Of a stretch of 39,865 nt of DNA, positions 31,251 through 39,865 are shown piece after piece (the first letter of the stretch is position 1; each line of letters starts with the position of its first letter). The position numbers and the translations under genes are program-made. The stretch comes from Rhodopirellula sp. GTDB lineage: Bacteria; Planctomycetota; Planctomycetia; Pirellulales; Thermoguttaceae. The stretch is taken from assembly GCA_012728855.1 (NCBI GenBank), contig JAAYEH010000464.1, positions 1-39,865 of the forward strand, in the 5' to 3' direction. The notes under the pieces are model-generated. The model ran no database searches. It saw only the letters and a list, made by a program, of their open reading frames with translations, and had not been told where the DNA came from.

Positions 31251-33998
31251 TCAGCCGATCACGCTCTTCTCCGCCTGGAATTCCCGGTAGAAGTGCCGGA
31301 TCTCGCTGGTGAACTTGCGTAGCTCCTTCTCGAGGGTTTCCGAAACTGCCTCGGCATCGTCCAGCGCGGCCTGCCTGCCCAGGCCCTCGAGGCGGTAGGC
31401 GTACTCGAAAACAGCATTGTCGCCGAAATAGCGGACGGCGCCTTTGAGAGTGTGCGCCGCCAAGGCCAGGGCCTTGCTGTTGCCATCGGCCAACGCCTGT
31501 CGAATGGCGTCCATCTGGCGGGGCGCTTCTTCAAGAACGGCCTCGACGAGTGTCTTGAGCAGATCCTCATCGCCGCCGACGGCGCGGAGCAACTCCGACC
31601 GATCCGGCAGATTCCGCGTCGGCAGCGGAGGCTGCGACGGTTCCGCCGGCGCCGGCGAACTGCCGAGCACCGATTCGAGCACTTCAAAAAGGTGCTGCGC
31701 CCGGAAAGGCTTGGCGATGTATTCGTCCATGCCGGCAGCCAGGCAACGTTCGCGGTCGCCCTTCATGGCGTGCGCGGTCATCGCGATGATCGGCAGATGC
31801 GCGCCGGTGGCCTTCTCTCTGGTGCGAATCGCCGCCGTCGCCTCCAACCCGTCCATCTCTGGCATCTGAACGTCCATGAACACCAGATCGAACGGTTGGG
31901 CCTGCAACAAGGCGAGCGCTTCGCGGCCATTTGCCGCCACGGTGACGGTGTGGCCGTGTTTCGCCAGCAATGCGGAAGCCAGTTTCTGATTGACCAGGCT
32001 GTCTTCGGCGAGAAGGATCCGCAAGGGCCGAACCCCGCCGGAACGCTCGGCGGCCGGCGGCTGCCGGCCGTTGTCCTCGACCGAAGCGCCGGTGGCCACC
32101 AGGATGGCGTCCCTGAGTTCCGCACAGCTCACCGGTTTCAACACGCAGGTGGAAACCCCCAACTCGTCGCATCGCGCGGCATGGCTGCGGCTGTCGAGGC
32201 ACGTGATCATCATGATTACGCCCGGCGAATCGCCATCCAACGCATGGATCCGCTCAGCCAGAGTGAATCCATCCATTTCGGGCATCTCCGCATCGCAGAC
32301 CACCAAGTCGAATGGCTCCTCCGATCGACGTGCCTCGCCAATCACCTGGATCGCATCGGCGCCGCAGGTCGCCGCGGATGTGGTCAGCCCCCAGCCGCGC
32401 AGGGTTCCTTCGATAATCTCGCGACTCGTGAAATTGTCGTCAACCACCAGCACCCGAAGCTCGCGAAGCGCAGGCGGCAAGGTTACCTCCCCCTCGGCAG
32501 GTTCGTCGGCCAATTGGAAGCGAGCGGTGAAATGGAACGTGGTGCCGCGTCCCAACTCGCTTTCCATCCAGACCTTTCCTTTCATGTATTCGACAAGGCG
32601 GGAAACAATGGCCAAACCGAGTCCGGTTCCACCGCGTCGGCGGGCCGAGGAGTTGTCGGCCTGTTCGAATGCCTCGAAAATCAAGGCCTGCTTTTCGTCG
32701 GGGATGCCGATTCCGGTGTCGCGCAGCGCAAAGTGCAGCAAGGTGGAGTTTTCCGACCGTTCGCGGCAATCGACCGTGAGTTCAATCTCGCCCGACTCGG
32801 TAAACTTGATCGCATTGCCGACCAGATTGGTCACGACCTGCCGGAGGCGGGCGGCATCGCCGACCAGGCCGCAGGGGACGTCCGGTGCGATGCGATAAGC
32901 CAATTCCAAACCCTGGCTGTGGGCGCGCACGGCCAAGGACTTCATCGTGTTGCCGATGCTCTCGGCGAGGTGGAAGTCCTCGTGGTCCAGTTGGAGCTTG
33001 CCCGCCTCGATCTTGGAGAAATCCAGGACGTCGTCGATCACCGACAGCAAGGCGTCCGCCGATTCCCGCACGATGGTGAGATAGTCCCGCTGTTGAGGCG
33101 AAAGGGATGTGTCGAGTACGAGTTCGGACATTCCGATAATGGCGTTCATCGGAGTGCGAATTTCGTGGCTCATGTTGGCAAGAAAGATGCTCTTGGCCTG
33201 ACTCGCCGCCTCGGCGGCTTCCTTGGCCGAGCGCAGCTCCATTTCCCACTGCTTGCGATCGCTGATGTCGCGGAGAAAGAAGATAAAAACCGGCTCCCCG
33301 TGAATGCGGCTGACGGTCATCGCCGATTCCATGGGAAAGGTCCGCCCGTCGCCTCGCAGCCCGAGCATCTCGACGCGGGCGCCGATCATCGACCCTTCGG
33401 CGCTGGCGAAATGCCGCTCGACGCGGTCCCGGGCGAGCCGGCTCTGGCTCGCGGCGAAAAGGACGTCCTCGGCGCGCTTGCCCAGCACCTCGTTTGCTCG
33501 CCGCTTGAAGGTTCGCTCGGCCGCCTGATTGAACACGACGATCGCCCCCTCGTGATTGACGGTGACGATCGGGTCCAGCGAGGCTTCCAGGATGGCCTTC
33601 GTATGCCTTTCGCTTTCGCGGGCCCGCTGACGGTCGCTGATGTCGCGGTGGATCAGCGCCAAGCAGATCGGATTGCCGCTGCGCGGATTCTTCACCAGAA
33701 AAACATTCATCGCCACGCCGAACGCCTCGTCGTTCTGGAAGTGGCGCAACTGTCCTTCGCCCGACCAGCGGCCCGTCTTTCTCAACTCCGGGTACCCGAC
33801 ACGGCGAAGCCGTTCAAAGGTCTCATCCACATAGTATTGCTGCAAGCGAGTTTTCCTCGGATCCGCGTCCGGTGCCATTCCCAGCAGACGCCGGGCGCTG
33901 CCGTTGACGAAAAACGGCACCGACTGCAAGGATGCCAGGCAGACGAAATCGCTGCTCTCTTCGAAAAGTCTGCCGAGGAGTTCCTGGACTTCACTCAC
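31251..33998 (-). CDS. Hybrid sensor histidine kinase with two receivers and HPt (BarA-like layout)
   Basis: A 915-residue phosphorelay protein from a GTG at 33998, with GGAGGTG about five bases upstream. Order: two PAS domains (about residues 1-125 and 125-245), a HisKA domain with NMSHEIRTPMN (phospho-accepting H278), an HATPase domain, a first receiver (VVCDAEMPEMDG, D569), a second receiver (FMDVQMPEMDG, D709) and an HPt domain with AAHTLKGAVRYFG (H849). No membrane segment is seen, so it is a cytoplasmic sensor whose PAS domains may bind a ligand or cofactor. The whole relay sits in one chain and its output regulator is not in the window. It is convergent with the LysM gene. Confidence 0.93.
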   Translation of the reverse strand: MSEVQELLGRLFEESSDFVCLASLQSVPFFVNGSARRLLGMAPDADPRKTRLQQYYVDETFERLRRVGYPELRKTGRWSGEGQLRHFQNDEAFGVAMNVFLVKNPRSGNPICLALIHRDISDRQRARESERHTKAILEASLDPIVTVNHEGAIVVFNQAAERTFKRRANEVLGKRAEDVLFAASQSRLARDRVERHFASAEGSMIGARVEMLGLRGDGRTFPMESAMTVSRIHGEPVFIFFLRDISDRKQWEMELRSAKEAAEAASQAKSIFLANMSHEIRTPMNAIIGMSELVLDTSLSPQQRDYLTIVRESADALLSVIDDVLDFSKIEAGKLQLDHEDFHLAESIGNTMKSLAVRAHSQGLELAYRIAPDVPCGLVGDAARLRQVVTNLVGNAIKFTESGEIELTVDCRERSENSTLLHFALRDTGIGIPDEKQALIFEAFEQADNSSARRRGGTGLGLAIVSRLVEYMKGKVWMESELGRGTTFHFTARFQLADEPAEGEVTLPPALRELRVLVVDDNFTSREIIEGTLRGWGLTTSAATCGADAIQVIGEARRSEEPFDLVVCDAEMPEMDGFTLAERIHALDGDSPGVIMMITCLDSRSHAARCDELGVSTCVLKPVSCAELRDAILVATGASVEDNGRQPPAAERSGGVRPLRILLAEDSLVNQKLASALLAKHGHTVTVAANGREALALLQAQPFDLVFMDVQMPEMDGLEATAAIRTREKATGAHLPIIAMTAHAMKGDRERCLAAGMDEYIAKPFRAQHLFEVLESVLGSSPAPAEPSQPPLPTRNLPDRSELLRAVGGDEDLLKTLVEAVLEEAPRQMDAIRQALADGNSKALALAAHTLKGAVRYFGDNAVFEYAYRLEGLGRQAALDDAEAVSETLEKELRKFTSEIRHFYREFQAEKSVIG

Positions 33999-34375
33999 AG
34001 CCCACCTCCGGACCGACCGCCGTTGTCCCGGGAGGCGCGAAGAATTTCGTGCGCTCTCGCCTGGTTGTCGTGCGGACGGGCACAATCGGCGAATGCCGGA
34101 TCCACGAATGACGCTTACCCGTCCTTCACTCGACCAGTTGCGGTCAGGGGTACGCTACTAGTGTACGCCGCGACTTCCCCTTCCCGCAAGTATTCGTCTC
34201 CGTTTCCACCCCGCCCGCGTGGCATGGGCCCCTCGGGATCCACATATTCGTGCCAAGTACGTCGGCACTCCCAACCTGATTGAGGGGCAGGCGGAATATC
34301 TGGCTCTGCGCTGGCATCAGGCGGGAAAGCCTGACGTACATTCATAAGTCCAGGCTTGTACGAGAAAGCAACATC
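33999..34375. other. Gap between divergent genes
   Basis: A stretch of about 377 bases separates the kinase start and the acyltransferase start. It holds an imperfect palindrome GTACGCTACTAGTGTAC (34152-34168) and a small hairpin TCAGGCGGGAAAGCCTGA (about 34317-34334). The open frames in it look like shadows, although a - strand stretch around 34120-34340 is somewhat protein-like and could be a remnant. No firm promoter is seen. Confidence 0.5.
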
Positions 34376-35506
34376 GTGACCGACATCCGCGAAATTCACG
34401 ACATCGACGAACTCGACACAGTACGAGGCGAGTGGGGCGAACTGCTTCAAAGGACTCCCGGCGCGTCCTTCTTCCAGTCGCTCCCATGGCTCCAGTCGTA
34501 TTGGCGGTGTTTCGGGCGAGATCAGAGATTGCGAGTGATGATCGCGTCGGACCGCGACGGGATCTCCGGCATCCTTCCCTTGGTCGTTCGGGCCGAGCGC
34601 ACGAAGCTCGGCCGGCTGAAGTTCCTCACCTATCCTCTGGACTATTGGGGATCGTTTTACGGCCCCATTGGCCCGAGACCTGCCGAAACCCTCACGGCGG
34701 GATTCTCGCACATAATGCGAGCCGGGCGCGACTGGGACGTGTTCGAGCCTCGCTGGACCGGGGCGGATAAGGAGGATTGCCGGAGAGTCGAAGCGGCACT
34801 CGGGGCTAATGGCTTACGCGCGCACCGAACCGTGTTGGACACGACCGCGGTTATCGATCTCGCCGGTTCCTGGGAGGAGTATCTGGCTCGGAAGACCAGT
34901 AAGTGGCGAAACAATTTCGCGCGGTGGCACCGCAAGCTTGGCGAGATGGGAGAATTGACCTTTCTTCGATACCGCCCGCGCGGAGCCGGTCATCACGACG
35001 CCGATCCCCGCTGGGATCTCTATGCCGATTGCCTCGAAGTTGCGCGGGCGAGTTGGCAGGGAACGTCCTCCAGCGGCACAACATTGACGCATGACTCGGT
35101 AGCCGTCTTCCTCAAAGATGCCCACGCGGCTGCCGCGGACTGCGGCGCACTTGACGTGAACTTGCTCTACCTCGACCGCCGGCCGATCGCCTTCGCTTAC
35201 AACTACTGTTTTCACGGCAATGTTTTCGGGCTGCGGGTCGGCTATGACGCGTCGGTATCACGAACCGGCGTCGGCAATGTGCTCTATACCTATGCGATCG
35301 AAGACTCCTTCCGCCGCGGCGACCGACTCTACGATCTGGGGCCCGGATCTCTGGAATGCAAGCGGCACTTTCAAACGGCTCTCCTGCCCATCTACCGCTA
35401 CAGCCATGTTCCCACCCTTGCGATGCGGGCTCTGCCTCTACGGTGGAAACGGTATTTCGACAGCCATGCCCTCACCCCGTTTACCGCCGCTGGCGTTGCA
35501 CCATGA
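34376..35506 (+). CDS. CelD/FemAB-type GNAT acyltransferase
   Basis: About 376 residues from a GTG (MTDIREIHDIDEL); the frame is open to an ATG at 34280, but that part overlaps the gap hairpin. The protein shows the double GNAT fold of Pfam Acetyltransf_6 (BcsL/CelD): FFQSLPWLQSYW near the start, ARKTSKWRNNFARWHRKLGE in the middle, and LYLDRRPIAFAYNY, YDLGPGSLECKRHFQT near the end. Such proteins transfer acyl or amino-acyl groups in polysaccharide or lipid synthesis. No polysaccharide gene lies next to it, so its substrate is open. It stands alone between two intergenic repeat zones. Confidence 0.82.
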   Translation: MTDIREIHDIDELDTVRGEWGELLQRTPGASFFQSLPWLQSYWRCFGRDQRLRVMIASDRDGISGILPLVVRAERTKLGRLKFLTYPLDYWGSFYGPIGPRPAETLTAGFSHIMRAGRDWDVFEPRWTGADKEDCRRVEAALGANGLRAHRTVLDTTAVIDLAGSWEEYLARKTSKWRNNFARWHRKLGEMGELTFLRYRPRGAGHHDADPRWDLYADCLEVARASWQGTSSSGTTLTHDSVAVFLKDAHAAAADCGALDVNLLYLDRRPIAFAYNYCFHGNVFGLRVGYDASVSRTGVGNVLYTYAIEDSFRRGDRLYDLGPGSLECKRHFQTALLPIYRYSHVPTLAMRALPLRWKRYFDSHALTPFTAAGVAP

Positions 35507-35577
35507 CTGCGGTATGAACAACAGGTAGGCTGCAAACCTGCCCAATGCTCTCCGATATTCCGGCGGATGTTCGAAAC

Positions 35578-35681
35578 TTAGAGCCTATCCCAAAACCGCC
35601 GGGGACTGGCTCATTTTGCGGAGTCTTCGGAGCAAAATGTGCCTGTCCCCCTCTCCGCCAAGGTTTTGGGATAGGCTCTTA
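35578..35681. mobile_element. IS5-like-ended element carrying a GGGGAC...GTCCCC core, copy 2
   Basis: Nearly identical to 19715-19818; the one visible change is GTC to GCC after the left end. TTA flanks both sides. The near identity over about 100 bases and 16 kb of separation implies recent movement or conversion. It is directly followed by another repeat that shares the right-hand end. Confidence 0.85.
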
Positions 35682-35805
35682 GACTGTAAGTGCGGCAGCC
35701 CGGGAAAGGGGACTCGTTCCGTCGCAAATGGAGGTTTTCCGCGAGATTGGAGGTTGCCACGACGGAGCCGGTCCCCTTCTTCTCGAGGTTTTGGGATAGG
35801 CTCTA
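35682..35805. mobile_element. Hybrid repeat: GGGGAC palindrome joined to an IS5-like right end
   Basis: The first 95 bases match the repeat at 23318-23409 in inverted orientation (GACTGTAAGTGCGGCAGCCC...GGAGCCGGTCCCC). They are joined to GGTTTTGGGATAGGCTC, the right end of the preceding element, followed by TAA. The pair looks like a stepwise insertion or recombination product. Together with copy 2 it fills most of the gene-free stretch 35507-35913; the remainder has no visible feature. Confidence 0.8.
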
Positions 35806-35913
35806 AGTGTTCCGGGGCCACAGGCTTGCCCCCGGAGAGAGTTTCGTGGAAAATGCTCAGACGGCGAACGTGGAATTGAAAGGGGACATTCGACAGGAAA
35901 GGCGTAGACGATC

Positions 35914-37263
35914 ATGAAACGGCGCGAGTTCATCCAGGCGGGTTTCGCGGCGGCGTCGCTGGCGGCAATCCAATTGAGGGCCTTTGCGGCGGAGAAGGAA
36001 GAGAGACCGCGGGTCGGATTGATCGGATGCGGATGGTACGGCAAGACGGATCTGTTCCACCTGATCCAAGTGGCGCCGGTCGAGGTGGTTGGTCTGTGCG
36101 ACGTCGACCGCCGCATGGTCGCCGAGGCTGCCGAACTCGTGGCCGGGCGCCAGTCGTCCAAGAAAGCTCCGCCCACCTACGGCGATTTCCGGAAGCTTCT
36201 CTCCGAACAGAGCCCGGACATCGTGCTCGTCGGCACTCCCGACCATTGGCACTGCCTTCCTGCCGTGGCGGCCTGCCAGGCCGGGGCGGATGTTTACGTC
36301 CAAAAGCCCATCAGCTACGACGTGGTCGAAGGGCAGGCCATGGTGGCCGCCGCGCGGAAGCACGGTCGCACCGTCCAGGTCGGTCTGCAGCGGCGGAGCA
36401 CTCCCCATTTGCTGGAAGCCCGCGATCGTTATCTCCGCACCGGCAAGCTGGGAAAAGTCGCTTACGTCGACATCCACAGCTACTACGGCGGGCCGCGAGA
36501 TTTTCCGCCCACCGAGCAGCCGCCGGAATATCTCGATTGGGAGACCTATGTCGGGCCGGCGACCTGGCGCGACTACAATCCGGGGATCCATCCGCGGAGT
36601 TGGCGGGCCTGCCGCGAGTTCAGCAACGGCCAGACCGGTGACCTCTGTGTCCACTTCTTCGACGCGGTCCGCTACCTCCTGGAACTTGGTTGGCCCAAGC
36701 AAATCGCGGCCAGTGGCGGGATTCTCATGCGAAGCCCGGACTCGAACATCAACACCCACGATACGCAAACGGCGTTGTTCGACTACGGCGACGTTCAGGT
36801 TGTTTGGAATCAGCGCAACTGGGGCCAGAATCCCGACCCGGACTATCCCTGGGGCGCCACGCTCTACGGCGACAAAGGAACGCTCAAGCTGAGCATCCGC
36901 TCGTATGACTTCATTCCCAAGGGGAACGGGACGGCGGAGCACGGCGACTTCCTCGACGAAAGCGAGAAGTACCCGGAGGATCTGCAGCATAAGCAGACGG
37001 AGATCTTCGCGGCGCCCGCCACCCGCCGGCACATGCAAAACTTCCTCGCCGCTCGTCGCGAGCGAGTGCGGCCCGTGGCCGACATCGAGCAGGGCCATAT
37101 TTCTTCAGCGTGCTGCATCCTCGCCAACCTGTCGATGGACCTGGGGCGAGGTCTGCGGTGGGACAGCGAAAAGGGCCGCGTCATCGACGATGATGACGCC
37201 AATCAACGGCTCGCGCGTGCCTATCGGGGCGAGTGGAAGCACCCGACTCCGGAGACTGTGTAG
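35914..37263 (+). CDS. Gfo/Idh/MocA-family oxidoreductase, Tat-exported
   Basis: A 449-residue NAD(P)-dependent sugar or inositol oxidoreductase type. A twin-arginine-like signal (MKRREFIQAGFAAASLAA) precedes the Rossmann motif VGLIGCGWYGKTD. VYVQKPISYDV contains the usual catalytic-region lysine (family motif EKP, here QKP), and the C-terminal domain has DLCVHFFDAVRYLLELGWP. GGAAAGG lies upstream of the ATG. Planctomycetes encode many exported members of this family; the substrate cannot be deduced. It is convergent with the methyltransferase gene, with an inverted repeat between them. Confidence 0.9.
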   Translation: MKRREFIQAGFAAASLAAIQLRAFAAEKEERPRVGLIGCGWYGKTDLFHLIQVAPVEVVGLCDVDRRMVAEAAELVAGRQSSKKAPPTYGDFRKLLSEQSPDIVLVGTPDHWHCLPAVAACQAGADVYVQKPISYDVVEGQAMVAAARKHGRTVQVGLQRRSTPHLLEARDRYLRTGKLGKVAYVDIHSYYGGPRDFPPTEQPPEYLDWETYVGPATWRDYNPGIHPRSWRACREFSNGQTGDLCVHFFDAVRYLLELGWPKQIAASGGILMRSPDSNINTHDTQTALFDYGDVQVVWNQRNWGQNPDPDYPWGATLYGDKGTLKLSIRSYDFIPKGNGTAEHGDFLDESEKYPEDLQHKQTEIFAAPATRRHMQNFLAARRERVRPVADIEQGHISSACCILANLSMDLGRGLRWDSEKGRVIDDDDANQRLARAYRGEWKHPTPETV

Positions 37264-37300
37264 AAGGTCTGCCGCGCGAGATTCCCTGAACACTTCCTTG

Positions 37301-37361
37301 TCCGTGTGTCTCTATCCGTGGGCGCTTCTGCTATTCCTGCACACGGATAGAGGCACACGGA
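37301..37361. repeat. Inverted repeat between convergent genes
   Basis: TCCGTGTGTCTCTATCCGTG (37301-37320) pairs with 37342-37361 with one mismatch; the loop is 21 bases. It may act as a bidirectional terminator. The right arm also encodes the last residues of the methyltransferase (PCASIR), so the repeat has extended or replaced that protein's tail. Confidence 0.8.
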
Positions 37362-39544
37362 TACATGGAGGCAATCCGCTCCTGCAGCGCTGCGTCGAGT
37401 TGTTGGGGAGCGCGGTCGCCAGCTTCCGATGCGCGCTGGGCACCGAGACAATTCAATTCCCGACAACCGCCTGGCTGTTCAACGGCCGGTGGGAGCGGAA
37501 ACGTGCGGATGTGTTTGATCTTGAGTTCCGAGAACGCGCGGCCCTTGCGTGGCTCGATCGTGCGAAAATACCAGGTCATCAGAGGGCTGTTCAAAAGCGA
37601 GGCCAGGCCGTGCAAGTCCAGCGAACAAGCTCCTTTGGAAAACAGAATAAAGAAGTTGTTGCTGGCGTAGTATCCCTTCTCGTCCACCGCCGCCAAGACG
37701 TGATCGCCGGTGCGCCGCACGAGAACCTTGGGACGTTCGTGCCAGGCGGCATGGCCGAGGTTGGCGTATTTTCCGGTCGTGCGCGTTTTGGGCGCGGCCG
37801 CCAGCCGCAGGTAGCGTCCCTGCCATTGCAGCCGGTAGCGGGCGATTTCATCCCGGCCGAAGTACATCGGCCGGCATGAGTCATCCCGCCGCGAGTCGAC
37901 GAACAATTCCGACCGCATGTTGCCGCTATGAACGCCCTCGTGGACTTCGAAGAAATCGCCGATCCTCGGCAGCGATTCCAGAGATTTCAGCACGGTTCGT
38001 TTCTCGCGCGTCAGGTGCAAGTTGAAGACATACCGCGGGTTGCCTAGAAAATCCGCTTGGGGAATCCGGTGCTCGAGCGGTTCGGCCGGATCGTCCACCC
38101 GCACGCGGATCCGGTGTTCCTCGGCGACCGCTTCGCGCCGGCCGAGCACCGTGACGGCGTCGATGACCGCGTCCTCAAAGGCCATGCCCCACCACCGAAC
38201 GTCGGTCAGCGCTAAATGGTCGAGCATGAAACGGCGAGTATCCGGGTAATCCTTCAGCAAGACGATATCCGGCAGGACCATGCCGCAGAATCCACCGGGC
38301 CGCACAAGCCGGATGCCCCTTTCGACGAACGGTCGAAAGAGGTCGAAGATACCGGATAAAGACTGGTACTTCTCGCGCAGGAAACGTTTCCCGTCTTCGT
38401 CGAGAAGAAGACTCTTCTGCCCCCAGGGCGGATTGCCAATCACGGCGTCGAATCCGCCGCACTCGGCGATCTGCCGAAATTCGTTCCACCAGTCGAACTG
38501 GCGGCCCCGCGGATGGTCGCTCATCGGAGACCTATCCGTCCGTTCGCTGTCGGAGAAGTCGGAACCAACGATCGCGTCGCCGCACTTGATGTTGCCGGCC
38601 AGATTAGGCAGGGGTCGGGGAAGGCGTGGACAAGCCTGTTTTGCGTCCGGATCGTCCGACTGATTCTCGTGCAACTGCAACACCAGCGATAGTTTCGTGA
38701 TCTCAACTGCGTGCGGGTCGATATCGACTCCGAAAATACTGTCCATCAGGATCCGTTCGCGGTGCATCGCGGCCAGCCGCCACTGGCCGTCAACTCCGCG
38801 ATAAAGTGGCGGAGCGGCGCCGCGGGCATGTCGTTCCGCCCCGTCGGCCACGTACCAGTCGCGATGCCAATCGAGCAGATATCGATAGGCGGCGATGAGA
38901 AAATACCCCGAACCGCAGGCCGGGTCGAGAATGCGAAGGCAGGACGCTTCATGGCGCGACGTTTGAGCGAGCAACATGCCCACGGTGTTGTTGACCACGT
39001 ACTCGACGATTGCAGCGGGGGTGTAATACACTCCACTCCCCTTGCGAAGTCCCGACTTCCTTTTCGCCGGCGTCTTTCCGCCCTTGGTGAGCCGGCCGCT
39101 CCTGCCCAGGAAGTCTTCGTGCATTGGGCCCAGGAAATCGACGGAGAGGGCCGCGAGCGAGGCCGAGTTCTTCGGATCGCAGAGGCGAGCCACGATTCTA
39201 CGAAGGGGCTCATCATCGATGGGTGGTCCACCAATGGATTGGCCCGGCTCGCGCTGCAGACCGAAAGTGAAGAGGTCAGAGTGATACCGCTTGCCGCAAC
39301 GCCGGAACATCGCCTGCAATCGGCTGTAGAGGTTCGGGCAGTCGAGAGTGCTTTGGAGCCGATCCCGAGGCTCGAATCCGCGATTTTCTAGAAATCGCAG
39401 AAGGAGCAGACTCTCGATGATTCGCTGCGCGGCGACGTCGAGTTCCCGAAAAGGGAGCTTAGTGATCTTCAGCGCCAGGTGGTGTATCAATTCGTCGCGC
39501 CAGGTCTCGATCTCCTCGGAGAGCGCGGCGGCGATGTCGGTCAT
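37331..39544 (-). CDS. Eco57I-type adenine DNA methyltransferase (possible type IIG-like)
   Basis: About 737 residues from an ATG at 39544 with AAAGGA ten bases upstream. A helical N-terminal part (residues 1-170) is followed by GSGVYYTPAAIVEYVV, the SAM motif DPACGSGYF (207-215) and the catalytic NPPW (371-374) of N6-adenine methyltransferases. The C-terminal part (from about 520) resembles a TaqI-like target-recognition domain with DEIARYRLQWQGRYL. No PD-(D/E)XK nuclease motif is evident in the front part and no restriction gene is adjacent. It may be a solitary methyltransferase, a type IIG-like enzyme with an unrecognised nuclease, or part of a defence system cut from its partners. The tail overlaps an inverted repeat. 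Confidence 0.86.
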   Translation of the reverse strand: MTDIAAALSEEIETWRDELIHHLALKITKLPFRELDVAAQRIIESLLLLRFLENRGFEPRDRLQSTLDCPNLYSRLQAMFRRCGKRYHSDLFTFGLQREPGQSIGGPPIDDEPLRRIVARLCDPKNSASLAALSVDFLGPMHEDFLGRSGRLTKGGKTPAKRKSGLRKGSGVYYTPAAIVEYVVNNTVGMLLAQTSRHEASCLRILDPACGSGYFLIAAYRYLLDWHRDWYVADGAERHARGAAPPLYRGVDGQWRLAAMHRERILMDSIFGVDIDPHAVEITKLSLVLQLHENQSDDPDAKQACPRLPRPLPNLAGNIKCGDAIVGSDFSDSERTDRSPMSDHPRGRQFDWWNEFRQIAECGGFDAVIGNPPWGQKSLLLDEDGKRFLREKYQSLSGIFDLFRPFVERGIRLVRPGGFCGMVLPDIVLLKDYPDTRRFMLDHLALTDVRWWGMAFEDAVIDAVTVLGRREAVAEEHRIRVRVDDPAEPLEHRIPQADFLGNPRYVFNLHLTREKRTVLKSLESLPRIGDFFEVHEGVHSGNMRSELFVDSRRDDSCRPMYFGRDEIARYRLQWQGRYLRLAAAPKTRTTGKYANLGHAAWHERPKVLVRRTGDHVLAAVDEKGYYASNNFFILFSKGACSLDLHGLASLLNSPLMTWYFRTIEPRKGRAFSELKIKHIRTFPLPPAVEQPGGCRELNCLGAQRASEAGDRAPQQLDAALQERIASMYPCASIRVQE

Positions 39545-39865
39545 GCGAGAGATTCCTTTCAATGGCCGGCAACCATTATAAGGCCGGCACAAGGGGCGAA
39601 ACAGTCCCCGCGTGGTCGTTTCCTTGAATTGCTCATCGTGCTATCATGGCGTGAAAGCCTGCCGCGTTTTTTTTGGTTCTTCCGGGTTTCTTGTGGATAA
39701 AGACAGTGCATAACGGGTCCGTTGGAATGTCGTCAGCCAGCGCGTCCCTGCGTCTGCCGATGGTGCGGCGACCTCGCATGGCTCGGGAAACCCGTGAACA
39801 GAGAAGAGGCACCGGTATTGTTGTGCGGAGTACCGGTGCCTCTTCTCTGTTCCGCGTCTTGCAGC
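39545..39865. other. Gap at the right edge of the window
   Basis: No gene is visible in these 321 bases. An isolated TGTGGATAA (39692-39700) matches the DnaA-box consensus on the - strand, but no cluster of boxes or AT-rich unwinding region accompanies it. A long perfect hairpin lies at 39796-39852 and is listed separately. Confidence 0.5.
39796..39852. repeat. Perfect 22-bp inverted repeat hairpin
   Basis: The arms begin GAACAGAGAAGAGGCACCGG and pair perfectly over 22 bp around a 13-base loop (TTGTTGTGCGGAG). No T tract follows. The structure resembles a palindromic mobile repeat more than a terminator, but no other copy is in the window to confirm that. Confidence 0.8.

Noticed and set aside
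31452..34283. A 943-codon open frame antisense to the hybrid kinase gene
   Set aside because: The kinase frame has clear domains and catalytic residues; the antisense frame is a GC-rich shadow with no recognisable motif.
39692..39700. DnaA-box match suggesting a replication origin
   Set aside because: A single box without a cluster, an AT-rich region, or dnaA/dnaN neighbours does not support an origin.

Overview
The window reads as chromosomal DNA from a GC-rich planctomycete, most like the Pirellulales. I base this on gene content, not on a search. Clues are a very large multihaem cytochrome c beside a subunit IV-type cytochrome b, Tat-exported Gfo/Idh/MocA and GH38-like proteins, a planctomycete-style LysM/YkuD protein, an LptD-like outer-membrane protein, and many short palindromic repeats at gene borders. 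No rRNA, tRNA, CRISPR array, prophage or complete insertion sequence was seen.

Region 1 (about 0.5-10.3 kb, + strand) is a respiratory cluster. It holds the C-terminal half of cytochrome b, a 1434-residue octahaem cytochrome with coiled-coil and PDZ-like parts, a Tat-exported cupredoxin-like protein, a dihaem lipoprotein cytochrome c, and the haem A pathway enzymes CtaA and CtaB. It looks like a quinol:cytochrome c oxidoreductase plus carriers and haem supply for a haem-A oxidase encoded elsewhere. The cytochrome b N-terminal half and Rieske protein are not in the window.

Region 2 (10.4-15.9 kb, - strand) is an envelope cluster: a TPR protein, a GT39-type membrane glycosyltransferase, an LptD-like protein and a DgkA-type lipid kinase. 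Region 3 (16.0-19.7 kb, + strand) has a hot-dog thioesterase, then a tightly coupled trio: a membrane zinc-ribbon protein, a canonical radical SAM/SPASM enzyme with a PqqD-like front domain, and a paralogue that has lost every cluster cysteine and ends inside a mobile palindrome. This trio is the best candidate for an undescribed system.

Region 4 (19.8-28.6 kb, - strand) holds ParA, DprA, AroB, a small conserved-looking protein, an MMPL/RND exporter and a secreted GH38-like enzyme. Region 5 (28.7-35.5 kb) holds a CheR-type methyltransferase without its N-terminal domain, a zinc-ribbon membrane protein, a LysM/YkuD protein with a displaced catalytic cysteine, a BarA-like hybrid histidine kinase and a CelD/FemAB-type acyltransferase. 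Region 6 (35.5-39.9 kb) has stacked mobile repeats, a Gfo/Idh/MocA oxidoreductase and an Eco57I-type DNA methyltransferase.

A theme across the window is small non-autonomous repeats. There are four copies of a GGGGTCGGGAGTC palindrome (two inside the octahaem cytochrome gene, in frame), elements with IS5-like ends carrying a GGGGAC...GTCCCC core, a 123-bp inverted-repeat element with an apparent target duplication, and three different short tandem repeats sitting on gene junctions of one operon. No transposase is present, so they must be mobilised in trans if still active.
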